NCBI GenBank assembly: GCA_947494645.1
Contig: CANLVO010000002.1
Coordinates: forward strand, 238,359-302,358
DNA: 64,000 nucleotides
DNA from: an uncultured Litoreibacter sp.
Lineage (GTDB): Bacteria; Pseudomonadota; Alphaproteobacteria; Rhodobacterales; Rhodobacteraceae
Direction of reading: 5' to 3'
Each line of letters opens with the position of its first letter. Positions within the stretch are counted from its first letter, which is position 1. The notes under the pieces were generated by a model. That model was given only the letters and a program-made list of their open reading frames with translations, searched no databases and had not been told where the DNA came from. The position numbers and the translations under genes are program-made. Shown piece after piece: positions 1-10,443 of the stretch.

Positions 1-753
1 CTTGTCGTCCTTGATCTTGAACGACAGCTGGCAACCCACACCGCAATAGGGACAAACCGATTTCACTTCGCGGTCGAAGTCTTTCAAGTCACCCTGTTGG
101 TTCTCATCTACAGCCGTGGACGGCATCAATGCACCCGTCGGACAGGCCTGCACACATTCGCCACACGCCACGCAAGAGGACGCCCCCATCGGGTCATCAA
201 TGTCGAATACTGGGTAGGCGTCATGCCCACGCCCGGCCATGCCGATCACATCGTTGACCTGCACCTCGCGGCAGGCTCGCACGCATAAGCCACATTGAAT
301 ACAAGCGTCCAAATTGACGCTCATCGCGACGTGGGAATTGTCCAGCAGCGGTACGCGGCTCTGCTCCAGTTCGGGCAAACGGCTTTCGGTGACGCCCTGC
401 GCCTCTGCCATGTCCCAAAGATGGGAGGACTTGTCATGCGCGGCGTCGCGTTCCGGTTGATCAGCAACCAGCATTTCCATGACCATACGACGCGCGTTGG
501 TTTCCCGTGCGCCTTGTGAGGACACAACCATACCTTCGGACGGCTCGCGGATGCAGGAGGCCGCAAGGTTCCGTTCGCCGTCGATCTCCACCATGCAGGC
601 GCGACAGTTTCCGTCACTGCGATACCCCGGGGCATCCTTGTGGCACAGGTGCGGGATCGTTGTTCCTACCCGCTTGGCTGTTTCCCAGATGGTTTCACCG
701 GGAAGCGCCTCGACCGTCTGGCCGTCAAGCGTGAATGTGATGGTGTCGGGCAT
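1..753 (-). CDS. formate dehydrogenase alpha subunit, N-terminal part (partial, continues beyond position 1)
   Basis: Own translation of the reverse strand: ATG at 753-751, MPDTITFTLDGQTVEALPGETIWETAKRVGTTIPHLCHKD..., 2Fe-2S cysteines, two 4Fe-4S motifs (CIQCGLCVRAC, CVACGECVQAC) and the start of the molybdopterin Fe-S domain (CPYCGVGC). Absent from the ORF track because no stop codon lies in the window. Confidence 0.85.
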   Translation of the reverse strand, partial: MPDTITFTLDGQTVEALPGETIWETAKRVGTTIPHLCHKDAPGYRSDGNCRACMVEIDGERNLAASCIREPSEGMVVSSQGARETNARRMVMEMLVADQPERDAAHDKSSHLWDMAEAQGVTESRLPELEQSRVPLLDNSHVAMSVNLDACIQCGLCVRACREVQVNDVIGMAGRGHDAYPVFDIDDPMGASSCVACGECVQACPTGALMPSTAVDENQQGDLKDFDREVKSVCPYCGVGCQLSFKIKDDK

Positions 754-843
754 GGGTCAGATCTCCTCGAGCGAGACTATAACCCGGCCCTGCGTTGCGA
801 TCAGCCTGCCACACGCGACTTGAAGCCGCCAGTTTGCGGCGTG

Positions 844-1578
844 CTACCGTCCAAAAATGCGGAAATACAGCCAATCAGGCAGAAATTGGCTGCCTCGGAA
901 GACGAGACTGAAAAGCGTCGGGAAGCTTCGTTTGAAGCCTCCGGATCGCATGTGATCAAACATGATCTGTGCAGCCTCTTCCGGCTCCATGATGAATGGC
1001 ATGTTGAAGTCGTTCTTGTCCGTGAGCTGTGTCTTGATGAAACCCGGGTTCGCAACCTGAACATCGACACCGGTGTTTCGCAGATCGCACTCCATACATT
1101 CCGCCAAGCTCATCGCTGCGGCCTTCGATGCGGTATAACCAATTGAGCCCGGCAACCCCCTGAAGCCTGTCAAAGAGGAGGTGATCACGATGTGGCCTGC
1201 ATCTCGTTTGACCATCCGCGGTACCACATGGCCCAGAACCCGCGCCATGCCAGTCATATTGATATCCAGCATCGCCGCGACCTTGTCGCCGTCCCAGTCT
1301 TGCGCCGCCAAGGGCCAGTAGACCCCTGCCAGATGCACGTAACCATCCACTTCGCCAACTTCCGCAGCAGCGCACGCCACGTCTGCCGCATCACTTACGT
1401 CGACAGTGACATAGGAAGAGGGGGCGCCAAGGTCCGCTACGACCTTCTGCAACTGATCCTTTCCACGCGCTGAGACAATCACCTCTGCACCCGCCTCGGA
1501 AAGCTTATGCGCAAGGGCTTCGCCGAGGCCCGCAGATGCCCCAACCAGCCAGTACCTTTTGCCCGTAAAAGATCTCAC
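844..1578 (-). CDS. short-chain dehydrogenase/reductase (SDR)
   Basis: GASAGLGEALA cofactor motif, YTASKAAA active site; GTG start overlapping upstream stop (GTGA). Confidence 0.85.
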   Translation of the reverse strand: MRSFTGKRYWLVGASAGLGEALAHKLSEAGAEVIVSARGKDQLQKVVADLGAPSSYVTVDVSDAADVACAAAEVGEVDGYVHLAGVYWPLAAQDWDGDKVAAMLDINMTGMARVLGHVVPRMVKRDAGHIVITSSLTGFRGLPGSIGYTASKAAAMSLAECMECDLRNTGVDVQVANPGFIKTQLTDKNDFNMPFIMEPEEAAQIMFDHMRSGGFKRSFPTLFSLVFRGSQFLPDWLYFRIFGR

Positions 1579-2153
1579 GCAGCCTCTTTCATGCTGACAT
1601 CGACCTTGCGCATAGTAGCGACCAGCTCGGCCACTTTGATCCCGAACTTGCGAAACTGGCTGCGGTTCATGATTGAGCCATTTTCGACCACATACATCCA
1701 GTCAACAGCGTCCAGCACGTGTCCACCTGAGTTCTCGGGCAGTTTGAGCTTGTAGAGAAGCTGCAACGCATGCCCCTTGGCCATGCCCTGCCCCTCGCCG
1801 ATAACGTCGGGCGCCGTGGCTTTGACAGAGCCGTCATTGCCTAGAACAAGGGTCCAGCACCGATCTTGGGTGGAGCCATCATCATAACGAAAATGCTCGG
1901 TCATTGTGCCTACATTGCCGTCCCAGCTCACATTCATATCTGCCACAAATCGCGACGTGACCTTGCCTAGGGGGCCATACAAGACACCTTCGCAGATGAT
2001 TGGACCATTGAGATGCTCTCTTAGGTTCAGAACGTGACCGTGTGCGTCGTAGTCGTCAGGATGCTGCGAGATGAAGGTCATCTTGCTTCGGTGCAGGTAA
2101 ACAAAGGCCAGCACAATCGCCGCGCCTATCAACAAAAATAGTAGAACGTCCAT
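1575..2153 (-). CDS. DUF3833 family protein
   Basis: N-terminal TM helix; sequence resembles DUF3833 proteins; sits in the operon next to rpoE-chrR. Confidence 0.7.
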   Translation of the reverse strand: MDVLLFLLIGAAIVLAFVYLHRSKMTFISQHPDDYDAHGHVLNLREHLNGPIICEGVLYGPLGKVTSRFVADMNVSWDGNVGTMTEHFRYDDGSTQDRCWTLVLGNDGSVKATAPDVIGEGQGMAKGHALQLLYKLKLPENSGGHVLDAVDWMYVVENGSIMNRSQFRKFGIKVAELVATMRKVDVSMKEAA

Positions 2154-2156
2154 AAG

Positions 2157-3395
2157 TCAGTCCTCCAAGGGGGTGGTGGCCAAAAGGCCAATGGCTACGA
2201 GTTTCAGGATGCACGGCACCAACGCATAAAGCAGCGTCAGAGTGCTTAGGGCTGTTTCTGGATTGCTTTCGGCACCGGAAGTGAAACCCGCCAGTTGCAA
2301 GATCGGCAGCAAAACGGCGGCGGCGAAAGCGAGGGTGAATTTCGACACAAGGGACCACAGCCCGAACCCTTGACCCCCGTTAGGAGAGACCTGAGCCATA
2401 CGTTTGGCAAACATCGCCGGAAGCAATGTCAGGTCGGCACCGATTGTGGCCCCAGAAGCCACACAAATCAGCGCAAAGAACCAGATGTCGCCAGCGCCAA
2501 GCGCCAGAACACAGGCAAAAGAAGCGATCGCGAGCGACATTGCGCAGAGCAGCGACCGCTTGGGCCCGATACGTTCGGACAGGCGCGCCCAAAATGGGCT
2601 CGAGGCAGCCGCCGCGAGGAAGAATAGCACCAAGAGCGGGCCCTCCCACCCTGGGGCATCCAGACGGCTTTCGACGAAGAACAGAAACAACGTCGAGGAC
2701 ACTGCAAGCGGTGTCGCGTTTATTAGTGCCAAGATCAGCAACCGACGCGCCGTGGTATCGGCCCAGATTGCTTTAATCGGGGTTGGATCTTGTGTGCCCC
2801 CACCCGTCCACTCAGGTGTCATCCAAAGCAATGCTGCTAGCACAAAGAGGCAGAAGGATACCGCGAAGATTGCGAACGGCGCGTCGGAAATAGGTGTCAG
2901 TACGCTTGGCGCGACTGCCGCAAGGCAAACACCCAGCAAGGCCCCGGTCTCCCGCCAAGCAGCCAGGCGAGTGTGGCCACCAACGATGTCAGAGGCCTTT
3001 GTAATGCCTTCTGCATAGAAATTGATGGTCATGAAGCTGAAGGCTGAAAAGAGCCCAGTGATCATCAGGGCGAACCAGATGACCGCATTAAAAGGGGGAG
3101 CAACCCCAAAGAGACCATACATCGAGGTCGCCAGGAGCAGCCCTGCGCCCCAGACTGCAATCTGTCGTAGTTTGCCAAGACGTTCGCTGATCCAGCCCAG
3201 GACGGGGTCTTGAACAACATCAAACAGGCGAAGACCGAATAGCACGGCGCCCAGCAGGGTCAGGCTAATCCCGAAATTGTCAGCGTAGAACTTCGGCGCA
3301 TAGATATAGATCGGCAATCCGGCCGCAGACAGGATCGCACCGAAGAGCGACCACGCCGGCAGGCGGTCGCTTCGAGCTTGGGTCAGCGCGTTCAT
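2157..3395 (-). CDS. MFS transporter (GPH/sugar-cation symporter-like)
   Basis: Multiple TM helices; start trimmed to MNALTQARSD (ATG 3395-3393), which overlaps the DUF1365 stop as ATGA; longer ORF extension to 3473 unlikely. Confidence 0.8.
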   Translation of the reverse strand: MNALTQARSDRLPAWSLFGAILSAAGLPIYIYAPKFYADNFGISLTLLGAVLFGLRLFDVVQDPVLGWISERLGKLRQIAVWGAGLLLATSMYGLFGVAPPFNAVIWFALMITGLFSAFSFMTINFYAEGITKASDIVGGHTRLAAWRETGALLGVCLAAVAPSVLTPISDAPFAIFAVSFCLFVLAALLWMTPEWTGGGTQDPTPIKAIWADTTARRLLILALINATPLAVSSTLFLFFVESRLDAPGWEGPLLVLFFLAAAASSPFWARLSERIGPKRSLLCAMSLAIASFACVLALGAGDIWFFALICVASGATIGADLTLLPAMFAKRMAQVSPNGGQGFGLWSLVSKFTLAFAAAVLLPILQLAGFTSGAESNPETALSTLTLLYALVPCILKLVAIGLLATTPLED

Positions 3396-4150
3396 CTTGA
3401 GATTTCCTCGGTCGGCGGCTCGGGCCGGGTCCGAAACATCGCGCCCTTCCACCAAAGTTTCAGCGCCTGCCAATGGATCAGGCCCAGAACACGGCGCGAG
3501 CCAAGCGGACGGCGCAGGCAGGCCTGCAAAATTGAGCGGTTGGTCAGTGGTACTCGCTGCCCCGTCAGTGTTGCCAAGAGCCCGTTTTCGCCAGCGCTAT
3601 AATCGATCCAAATGCCGATCTTCTCGTCGCGAATGTCAAAACGGAACTGATACCCGCCCTCTACAGGCTGAAAAGGTGAGACGTAGAAGATCTTCTTTGC
3701 ATTCAGAGTATCTGTCGCCGCGATCACCCGGTGATCTTCATGCACACACAGGTACGAATGACGATCTCCATATGTGTTGGACACTTCGGGAATGACGACA
3801 CGCAACCCTCCTTCACCGTCAAACCCAAGCCAGAAGCTGACGGGATTGAAGACATGGCCGAGTACCCTCGGTTGGGCAAGCAAGCTTAGTTTGGCTACCA
3901 GATCGTCCAACCCATGTGCCGCAAGAACCTCTCGCACCCAAACGGCTCCGGTACCGGATTTGGGTGCTCCACCATGGTCGCGATCCCAAAGCGAGACGAG
4001 GTTGCCACCATTTCGCGAGAACAGGCGCGGCGCGGAGAGTTCGGCCTCTGCGTCAAACATTACGTAGTCCACGCCGTAAGAGAATGCGTTATCAACGCTG
4101 CCCTTCCGTCCGTGGAACGTGGTTCCGGCGATATGGTCGACTGTATTCAA
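3392..4150 (-). CDS. DUF1365 domain-containing protein
   Basis: HGRKGSVDNAFSYGVDYVMFD and VLGHVFNPVSFWLGFD motifs typical of DUF1365; apparent TTG start overlapping upstream TGA. Confidence 0.8.
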   Translation of the reverse strand: MNTVDHIAGTTFHGRKGSVDNAFSYGVDYVMFDAEAELSAPRLFSRNGGNLVSLWDRDHGGAPKSGTGAVWVREVLAAHGLDDLVAKLSLLAQPRVLGHVFNPVSFWLGFDGEGGLRVVIPEVSNTYGDRHSYLCVHEDHRVIAATDTLNAKKIFYVSPFQPVEGGYQFRFDIRDEKIGIWIDYSAGENGLLATLTGQRVPLTNRSILQACLRRPLGSRRVLGLIHWQALKLWWKGAMFRTRPEPPTEEISR

Positions 4151-5442
4151 GCCGCAGCCACCGAGAGCCCGGCGTCCATGATGGCGTCTGCTACATCAAG
4201 CCCGCTGGACAGTCCGTCCTCGTGGAAACCGTTCTTCATCCATGCGCCGCAAAACCATGTGGCGTTGGTGCCATTCATTTCTCTGATTTTCTGCTGCGCG
4301 TCGATGGCCGCCAGATCAAAGATTGGGTGCATGAAAGTATTCGTGTCGTAAATCAGTTCTTCGCGAATGGGCCGCGTGGTGTTCAAAGTTACGAACATCG
4401 GGTCGTCATGCGGGATCGGCTGCAACGAATTCATCCAGTAGGTCAGATCAATCTTGTCGCTAGCTCCGGACGTATCCTCACAATAGGTCCAGCTGGACCA
4501 CACCTTGCGCCGCTTTGGCATCAACGAGGCATCAGAGTGCAGAACAGAGGTGTTGGGTTGGTAGCGCACAGCACCAAGCGCGGAGCGCTCTTGTTCGGAT
4601 GCGTCTTCCAAAATCGACAGCGCTTGATCAGAGTGACAGGCGAACACAACCTCATCGAAAATTTCCGTTACGCCGCCATGCGGGTTGATCTCCACTCCCA
4701 TGACCCCGCGCGAGACCGACTGGATGGGAGCACCAAGCCTGATGTCTGCGCCTTTTGAGGTTAGGCTCGACTGCAATCGCGACACATATTGCGTCGATCC
4801 ACCTTGTACGGTGCGCCATTGGTGTGGGTCGTGATAACCAGTCAACCCGTGGTTCTTCAGAAATTTCACGAGCGTTTGCGCCGGGAAGTCCAGCATGCGA
4901 GTAAGCGGTGTTGACCAAATCGCGCCTGTGAGCGGCAAGAGATAGTGGTCACGAAACCACTTGCCGGTTCCGAGCACGGCAAGAAAATCGCCGATACTTT
5001 GATCCGACGACTTGGTCATCTCAGGCGCATGGCTGTTAAAACGCATAATGTCTCGCAGCATCCGAAGGAAGCGCGGGTCGGCCACGTTGCGACGCTGGGC
5101 GAAGATGGTGTCGTAACTCGCCAAAGCATATTCCAGCCGACCACCTTTGATAGACACGCCAAAACTCATGTCACTGTCGGTCGTCGGGACGTAAAGCTCG
5201 TCAAAGAGCCTCACGAGGTTTGGATAGTTGATGTCATTGTAAACGATGAACCCGGTATCTACCGGTTGGGTACCGTCTCGACCGGCCAGTACGGTTCTTG
5301 CGTGGCCTCCTAGACGAGGTTCTGCCTCGAAAAGAGTAACGTGGTGATCGCGGGACAGTTGGTGCGCTGCACCCATTCCGGAGATGCCCCCGCCGATAAC
5401 AGCAATTCGTTTCGGCGCCACAGGCAAGTTTTCAAAGGGCAT
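4147..5442 (-). CDS. FAD-dependent amine-oxidase-like oxidoreductase
   Basis: IAVIGGGISGMGAAHQLSRDHHVTLFEAEPRLGGHART dinucleotide-binding motif; divergent from rpoE. Confidence 0.85.
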   Translation of the reverse strand: MPFENLPVAPKRIAVIGGGISGMGAAHQLSRDHHVTLFEAEPRLGGHARTVLAGRDGTQPVDTGFIVYNDINYPNLVRLFDELYVPTTDSDMSFGVSIKGGRLEYALASYDTIFAQRRNVADPRFLRMLRDIMRFNSHAPEMTKSSDQSIGDFLAVLGTGKWFRDHYLLPLTGAIWSTPLTRMLDFPAQTLVKFLKNHGLTGYHDPHQWRTVQGGSTQYVSRLQSSLTSKGADIRLGAPIQSVSRGVMGVEINPHGGVTEIFDEVVFACHSDQALSILEDASEQERSALGAVRYQPNTSVLHSDASLMPKRRKVWSSWTYCEDTSGASDKIDLTYWMNSLQPIPHDDPMFVTLNTTRPIREELIYDTNTFMHPIFDLAAIDAQQKIREMNGTNATWFCGAWMKNGFHEDGLSSGLDVADAIMDAGLSVAAA

Positions 5443-5511
5443 TCAGGTCTCCAGTCGTATTTCGGTAGTGATTGGTCATACGGCCACATCGCCCTGCCGG
5501 ATTAAAGAGAA

Positions 5512-5546
5512 TTATCTGATCCGATAACGTCTTTGCGACGTAACTA
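5512..5546 (+). promoter_or_regulatory. putative sigma-E (RpoE) promoter for rpoE-chrR
   Basis: TGATCC at 5517-5522, exactly 18 nt, TAACT at 5541-5545; matches the alphaproteobacterial RpoE consensus as I recall it (TGATC...N18...TAA). Confidence 0.6.
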
Positions 5547-5667
5547 TTGTATGTTCAAAGAGCTAGAGACCGTCGGGCAGCCAATTGGTGTGCCAATTTC
5601 TGCAGAAGACGCAGCGTCGGCCCCAGTTTTGAGCAGCAAAACAAGACGGCGCATGCAACCGAGTAAT

Positions 5668-6216
5668 ATGACTGAAAATACGAAGTGGGTCGAATGTATG
5701 TCGCGCATCAGCCTCGAGCGCGATCGTGCGGCATTTGCGGTCATTTTTGACCATTTCGGCCCAAGGGTAAAAGCATTCTTGGTTAAGTCTGGGTCCAACA
5801 TGAGTATGGCCGAAGAGTGCACGCAGGACGTGATGATCACGCTGTGGCGCAAGGCGGACATGTTTGATCCATCACGTGCGTCTGTCGCGACTTGGATTTT
5901 CACCATCGCGCGAAATCGGCGCATTGACCTGTTGCGCAAAGAAAGACGGCCTGAGCCGGAAGAATTGACATGGGGTCCGGAAGCAGACCCCGAACCAGAA
6001 GAGCTTCTAGGGCTCCAACAAGAAAGCACGCAGCTTGTCGCCGCCATCGCAACGCTGCCGGATAAGCAAAGGGACCTTATCCAGAAAGCCTATTTTGGTG
6101 ATCTAACCCATGCGGAGATCGCCTCGGAAACCGGTCTGCCTCTAGGCACGATCAAATCACGTATACGGTTGGCGCTGGAACGTCTGCGCCACAACATGAA
6201 GCGAAACGAACCATGA
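5668..6216 (+). CDS. rpoE: ECF RNA polymerase sigma factor RpoE (ChrR partner)
   Basis: Sigma70 region 2 and 4 (FDHFGPRVKAFLVKSG, LTHAEIASETGLPLGTIKSRIRLALERLRH). ORF track start 5533 overlaps the promoter; start re-assigned to MTENTKWVECM at 5668. Confidence 0.85.
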   Translation: MTENTKWVECMSRISLERDRAAFAVIFDHFGPRVKAFLVKSGSNMSMAEECTQDVMITLWRKADMFDPSRASVATWIFTIARNRRIDLLRKERRPEPEELTWGPEADPEPEELLGLQQESTQLVAAIATLPDKQRDLIQKAYFGDLTHAEIASETGLPLGTIKSRIRLALERLRHNMKRNEP

Positions 6217-6854
6217 CACAGATCAACCACCACCTCGACGACTCCCTACTTATGGGATATTCCGCCGGCGCTTTGCCCGAGGCTTTCAACCTTGTTGTCG
6301 CAAGCCACATATCCATGTGCGACGAGTGCCGGGCCAGACTTGGCGCATTTGATGCGGTGGGGGGTGCCGTACTAGAGGACGCGGGCTCGGTTCAGTTGGA
6401 AATGGCTGCTGCTGATCTTCTCGACGCTGTCGGGACAGAGAAGGTGAGACCCGTGGTCTCCAAACCAACAAGCAGCATCTATCCTCAGGTTTTGCTGGAT
6501 TATATTGGTCCGGACCCGGATCAGGTAAAATGGAGCAAGCTTGGAATGGGTGTGCGCCAAGCCATCCTGAAGACGTCCAGCTCTGCATCGGTTCGTTTGC
6601 TGCATATCCCTGCAGGTTGCGAAATGCCTGATCATGGTCACCACGGCACGGAGCTTACGTTGGTACTGCAAGGCGCGTTCCGGGATGAGCGCGATCGATT
6701 TGCCCGAGGGGATATCGAGATTGCGACTGAGGATGATCACCACAAACCTGTGGCTGATGAAAGTGGGCCGTGCATTTGCCTCGCGGCCACGGACGCACCG
6801 CTTCACTTCTCAGGTATCGTACAGCGGATTGCGCAAAGATGGGCGCGTATCTAG
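6213..6854 (+). CDS. chrR: ChrR-type zinc anti-sigma factor with C-terminal cupin
   Basis: HISMCDECRA zinc-binding anti-sigma motif, cupin (PDHGHHGTELTLVLQGAFRDE); ATGA overlap with rpoE. Confidence 0.88.
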   Translation: MTQINHHLDDSLLMGYSAGALPEAFNLVVASHISMCDECRARLGAFDAVGGAVLEDAGSVQLEMAAADLLDAVGTEKVRPVVSKPTSSIYPQVLLDYIGPDPDQVKWSKLGMGVRQAILKTSSSASVRLLHIPAGCEMPDHGHHGTELTLVLQGAFRDERDRFARGDIEIATEDDHHKPVADESGPCICLAATDAPLHFSGIVQRIAQRWARI

Positions 6855-7311
6855 ACCCATACGCTGATCTGACTGCCGCTTTTCTGCCGCAATTTGGGTA
6901 CGGAATCCGGTACTTGTTGGAATTTTAACAATATCGCAATCTTTTCCTGACGCTGGGTTGGGGGCCTTGCTTGGATGAGGCTACCACCTGTGACTGTTCG
7001 GATCGAATCTCGCTACACTCGCATGCACGCTCGTAAGATCGTGCGTACCACTCATGACTTATCCGTTGTCCGCAATGTCGACCTGATCTCGGCAGACCCG
7101 GCGCGGATGGGTGATGGGACTGAGGATCACGACAGTCAAAGTATCGCCATGCACAACCTGTTCATGGCCGCCTGATGTCGCTGGCGCTTTGGGATATACA
7201 ATGTGGCTTGAAAGAGCTGCTGGTCAAAAGAAAGGCCCGTAAGAGGTCTGAAATTCGACCGTACGACCTTTAGGCAGGTTTTGGGAACTTGCTTGCCCCG
7301 AGAGCATTGAG

Positions 7312-7335
7312 AAAACCGGCCTTCGCGCCGGTTTT
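7312..7335. terminator. bidirectional rho-independent terminator
   Basis: Perfect 9-bp stem AAAACCGGC-cttcgc-GCCGGTTTT just after the rmuC stop. Confidence 0.75.
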
Positions 7336-7337
7336 CT

Positions 7338-8564
7338 TTATTCTAGTGGCTTTTCTAGGGGGACAACGTTGGTTTCAACATCCGGAGCCAGTTCCTCGAA
7401 ATCAAAGTTATCTAGGCGGTCCGCGCGTTTGCCCGCCCGCGTTGCCGCAGTGATGACGCCAGCCACGTCATCGCCTGCCTGACGCAGATGCGTCTCCAGC
7501 TTTCCCGCTTTTTCGCCGATGATTTCAACGTCGCGATGCAGTTGTCGCAGGGCTTTTCGTATTTCGCCCGTTTGCTCTCGCATCCGGGCGTCTTTCAGAA
7601 TTGCCCGCATCGTATTCAAAGTCGCCATGCAGGTGGTCGGCGACACGATCCAAACGCGTGCATCAAACCCTTCCCGAATGATATTTGGCAGCTTGGCGTG
7701 CAGCTCGGCGTAGACCGCCTCAGACGGTAGGAACATCAGAGCTCCGTCGGCGGTCTCGCCTTCAATCAGATAGCTTTCCGAGATCTTGCGTATGTGTACC
7801 CTTACCGCCTGCCCCAAGGCCGTCAGGGCGCGGGCCTGATCCTCCTTGGTGTCTGCAGCGACCAGCGCTTCATAGGCTTCCAGCGGAAACTTGGCGTCGA
7901 TCACGATGGGACCGGGCGGATTGGGAAGGTTGATCAGGCAATCGGCGCGTTTGCCATTCGATAGCGTCGTTTGAAACGAGTAACTATCCGCAGGCATCGC
8001 TTTGGTCACGATGTCATTCAGCTGGATTTCTCCAAATGCACCACGGGTCTGCTTATTCGAAAGGATGTCCTGCAAGGACAGCACATCGCCAGACAGCTTT
8101 TCAATGTTGGTTTGCGCCCGGTCGATGGTCGCCAAACGCTCTTGCAACTGTGTCAGCGACTTCGTCGTCTTTTCAGACGAGCCGTGCAGCGTGTCGTTCA
8201 TACGCTCCTGCAGGTCAGACAGCGAGCGGGCGCTTTTCATCGCATTTTCGTGTAACCGCTCCGCCATTTTCTGCTGCACCTCTGCCATGCGAACTTCCAT
8301 GGTCTGCAATGTCATCGCCTGCGATTTGGAGACGCCCTCTAATCCGCCCGTCAGTTGGGCCTGCCCTTGGCTAAGGCTTTGCACGGTTTGCGCAAGTTGA
8401 CCGACCTGCCCCATCAACGGCTCCGCCGCCCGCGCGGAGCGGGCAGAGGCTCTTAGCGACAGAATAACCAGTAGTAAAATGAGCAACACAACGGCCACGC
8501 CCACGATTACCGCAATCACCAAGGGATCGCTTAGGTCGAATGTATAGATTCCTATCTGGATCAT
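7338..8564 (-). CDS. rmuC: DNA recombination protein RmuC
   Basis: N-terminal TM, coiled coil, RmuC core ([48 protein letters not shown]); start trimmed to ATG overlapping the mutL stop. Confidence 0.88.
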   Translation of the reverse strand: MIQIGIYTFDLSDPLVIAVIVGVAVVLLILLLVILSLRASARSARAAEPLMGQVGQLAQTVQSLSQGQAQLTGGLEGVSKSQAMTLQTMEVRMAEVQQKMAERLHENAMKSARSLSDLQERMNDTLHGSSEKTTKSLTQLQERLATIDRAQTNIEKLSGDVLSLQDILSNKQTRGAFGEIQLNDIVTKAMPADSYSFQTTLSNGKRADCLINLPNPPGPIVIDAKFPLEAYEALVAADTKEDQARALTALGQAVRVHIRKISESYLIEGETADGALMFLPSEAVYAELHAKLPNIIREGFDARVWIVSPTTCMATLNTMRAILKDARMREQTGEIRKALRQLHRDVEIIGEKAGKLETHLRQAGDDVAGVITAATRAGKRADRLDNFDFEELAPDVETNVVPLEKPLE

Positions 8565-10399
8565 GTGCGTCCGAACAACCGTTCGATGTCGGCCAGTTTC
8601 AATTCCACATAGGTGGGGCGACCGTGATTGCATTGGCCAGAATGCGGCGTGGCCTCCATTTCGCGCAAGAGCGCATTCATCTCGTCGCCGCGCATGACCC
8701 GTCCAGAGCGGATGGAGCCATGGCACGCAACCCGGCTCAAAACCGCTTCAATACGGTCTGCCAGCGTTTGGCTGTCGCCGAGATCGGAAATCTCATCAAG
8801 AATGTCCCACAGCATCTTTTCCGCGTTGATCACTCCCAGAATAGCGGGTGTTTCTCGAACAGCGACAGCGCCTGCACCAAACGGCTCAATGATCAAACCA
8901 AATGAGGCAAGCGACGGTAAATACTCAAGCAAGAGCCCAGCGTCACCTTCAGACAGCTCAACAATCTCCGGGATCAAAAGGGCCTGAGTGGCGACGCCGT
9001 TTTCAGCCATCTGGCGCTTGAGCTTTTCATAGACCAGCCGTTCATGCGCTGCGTGTTGATCAACAATGACCATACCGTCTGCGGTCTGCGCGACGATGTA
9101 ATTCTCATGCACCTGCGCCCGCGCTGCGCCAAGTGGCGTGTCTTGCGGCGCATCATCTGGAACGACTTCCTCTATCCGGGCCGAGGTTGGCGCGAATGGA
9201 GCTGGCGCCTCTGACAAGCCCGGAGCTTGAGCCATATAAGAGCTTCGAAGCGCTTGCTGAGATGGCATATCCATTTGGTAAACCCGACCCGCAGGCTCTG
9301 GCCTAAACGCTCCGAGCGTGGCATCTGCGACTGTGGTCGAGGCGCGATGACCCGCCTGCGCCAACGCGTGCTTCAGCGCAGAGACAATAAGCCCCCGCGC
9401 GAGCCCTGGATCGCGGAAGCGGACCTCTGCCTTGGCCGGGTGTACGTTGACGTCGACCTTCTGTGGATCACATTCCAGAAACAGAGCAACCACTGGATGG
9501 CGATCTCGTGACAGAAAATCCGAATAGGCGCCACGTAGCGCCCCAATCAACAGCTTGTCGCGGACGGGGCGGCCATTGACGAATAAATACTGCGCCGTGC
9601 CTGCGCCTCGGGAATAGGTGGGCAGGGCAGCAAACCCGGTCAGTGTAATGCCTTCGCGTTCAGCATCTATCTGCAACGCATTTTCCGCGAATTCCGCGCC
9701 GAGGATCTGACGAAGCCTCCCGCCCATTGCCGAAAACATATCGCCGGTTTCTGGGTCTGCCCGAAATGTAACTCGCCCCTGATCGCCACCTGATAGGTCG
9801 CGTATCGTGAAGCCAACATAGGGCTCCGCCATTGCCAGGCGTTTGATTACATCTGTAATGGCCTGCATCTCTGCCCGATCTGTCCGCAAAAACTTGAGAC
9901 GGGCGGGCGTGGCGTAAAACAAGTCACGCAGCTCGACGACAGTTCCAATGGACAAGGCAGCGGGCTTGAGAGGAGCAATCTGCCCACCACTGACCGACAG
10001 CATGTGTGCTGTGTCAGAGCCGCGTGCGCGAGAGGTAATTGTCAGTCGTCCAACAGCACCAAGCGAGGCCAAAGCCTCCCCCCGAAACCCGAATGTATGG
10101 ATATCCAGCAGATCGGTGCCATCGATCTTCGAGGTGGCATGGCGCGACAATGACATCGGCAGATTCTCGGCGGACATACCGTGGCCCTCATCAGTTACGC
10201 GTACCAACGTCTTGCCACCGTCTTTTACGGCAAGCTCTATGCGTGTGGCGCCTGCGTCCAGCGCGTTCTCCACCAATTCTTTGACAGCAGATGCAGGACG
10301 CTCAACAACTTCGCCTGCTGCGATTTGGTTGACAGCGACCTCGTCCAACTGCCTGATTACGGGCAGTTCTTGGCCTATATTGCGGTGTGGGGCGTTCAT
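8561..10399 (-). CDS. mutL: DNA mismatch repair protein MutL
   Basis: [37 protein letters not shown]-terminal MutL domain. Confidence 0.95.
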   Translation of the reverse strand: MNAPHRNIGQELPVIRQLDEVAVNQIAAGEVVERPASAVKELVENALDAGATRIELAVKDGGKTLVRVTDEGHGMSAENLPMSLSRHATSKIDGTDLLDIHTFGFRGEALASLGAVGRLTITSRARGSDTAHMLSVSGGQIAPLKPAALSIGTVVELRDLFYATPARLKFLRTDRAEMQAITDVIKRLAMAEPYVGFTIRDLSGGDQGRVTFRADPETGDMFSAMGGRLRQILGAEFAENALQIDAEREGITLTGFAALPTYSRGAGTAQYLFVNGRPVRDKLLIGALRGAYSDFLSRDRHPVVALFLECDPQKVDVNVHPAKAEVRFRDPGLARGLIVSALKHALAQAGHRASTTVADATLGAFRPEPAGRVYQMDMPSQQALRSSYMAQAPGLSEAPAPFAPTSARIEEVVPDDAPQDTPLGAARAQVHENYIVAQTADGMVIVDQHAAHERLVYEKLKRQMAENGVATQALLIPEIVELSEGDAGLLLEYLPSLASFGLIIEPFGAGAVAVRETPAILGVINAEKMLWDILDEISDLGDSQTLADRIEAVLSRVACHGSIRSGRVMRGDEMNALLREMEATPHSGQCNHGRPTYVELKLADIERLFGRT

Positions 10400-10443
10400 A
10401 CCCCTAGGTATAGCACGCCCTTTTCCGATTCGGCCATGTTGGT

